From NCBI GenBank assembly GCA_021234155.1, contig JAJEKV010000835.1, forward strand, positions 17,993 through 81,992: a stretch of 64,000 bases of DNA, written 5' to 3'. The notes under the pieces were generated by a model. That model was not told where the DNA came from and ran no database searches. It saw only the letters and a list, made by a program, of their open reading frames with translations. The stretch comes from Isoetes taiwanensis (lineage: Eukaryota > Streptophyta > Lycopodiopsida > Isoetales > Isoetaceae). The position numbers were made by a program, and so were the translations under genes. The first letter of the stretch is position 1, and each line of letters begins with the position of its first letter. Positions 61,168 through 64,000 of the stretch are shown here, piece after piece.

Positions 61168-61627
61168 TGAAGAATGAAGGAAGTTCATGCTAATTATTTA
61201 AGAAATCTGATTAGAATTAGGGTTTGAAAACAACTTTCGATGCAAATATAGAATAAGTTTGATTAGGGAAACAAATGACAATGGTTTATTTAATATTAGG
61301 GTTGCATTATTTCAGTGCAATGGCAGGCCATTTTGACACGAATTATAAAACCACCAAAGGTGGTGGAAATACGTCTGACAATGCATGGGCGAGGATGGTA
61401 TGGCTGGGATCCATTCCTATAAAAAAACTAAGTACACAGTATGCAGAGGAATGTGATGTGATTTTAGGCTGATTGAGATGAGCAGACTTGTGCTCTCGAA
61501 CACTAATTGTATTATTTGAAGTCATGTTCATTTGTCATTTTGGTATTGTCACGGTATTTTGCAATGGCAAATACATTCTAGTATATTAATAGCATCTTAA
61601 AAGTGATTTGTACAAGTCTTCTTTACA
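61168..61627 (+). mobile_element. Second copia LTR (3' LTR of a split element or solo LTR)
   Basis: About 460 bp, collinear with 47293-47735 over its whole length, in the same orientation, with a TATAAAAAAA box near 61428 and the same CAAGTCTTCTTTACA end. Divergence from the first LTR is high and includes many indels, so either the insertion is old or the two LTRs belong to different copies. Flanking target duplications are not convincing: AGCA precedes both LTRs, which does not distinguish the options. Confidence 0.78.

Positions 61628-64000
<2,373 letters not shown>

Overview
The window looks like nuclear DNA of a plant, probably a flowering plant. It is A+T-rich and mostly non-coding. It holds one multi-exon gene with short GT-AG introns, a Ty1/copia retrotransposon with a tRNA-iMet-type primer binding site, a MITE-like foldback element and long GA/CT microsatellites. 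I see no operons, bacterial ribosome binding sites, CRISPR arrays, rRNA genes or credible tRNA genes. The species cannot be fixed from the sequence.

Layout. 1-27.5 kb: intergenic DNA with a terminal-inverted-repeat element (4902-5215), a G+C-rich tandem repeat (about 9.09-9.43 kb), a GA microsatellite, a 68-bp tandem repeat (about 10.98-11.16 kb), a purine-rich stretch (11.6-12.85 kb), two local duplications (20.08-20.49 and 22.04-22.38 kb) and a very doubtful membrane-protein remnant (20.95-22.1 kb). 27.55-33.88 kb: the only clear gene, on the plus strand. It encodes a STE20/GCK-type (FRAY/OSR1-like, plant BLUS1-like) Ser/Thr kinase that I resolve into about 20 coding exons. A cluster of ACGT-core (G-box/ABRE-like) sites lies upstream. 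Most junctions are good GT-AG sites, but many exons carry 1-2 base frame breaks, so the gene as written cannot give a full protein. It is either a non-processed pseudogene or a gene seen through indel-rich sequence. 33.9-43.1 kb: no recognised gene; a chain of minus-strand frames at 36.3-37.1 kb may be a decayed ORF. 43.11-43.92 kb: a diverged second copy of the last kinase exons and about 0.5 kb of 3' flank. 45.1-45.85 kb: a G+C-rich block of unknown nature.

47.29-61.63 kb: a degenerate Ty1/copia element. It has a 5' LTR, a PBS and gag-PR-INT-RT-RNaseH remnants in that order, with DSGA and YVDD motifs. A second, similar LTR lies at 61.17 kb in the same orientation. The pol remnant ends near 51.8 kb, so about 9.3 kb of unrelated DNA separates it from that LTR. 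This suggests nested insertion or two independent copies. The right end carries an uninterrupted (CT)74 tract and a compound CT/TA tract.

No new multi-gene system is visible. The best leads are the kinase locus with its intact introns and broken exons, its duplicated 3' end, its intron 10 triplication and ACGT-rich promoter, the MITE, the split copia element and the foldback at 57.7 kb.
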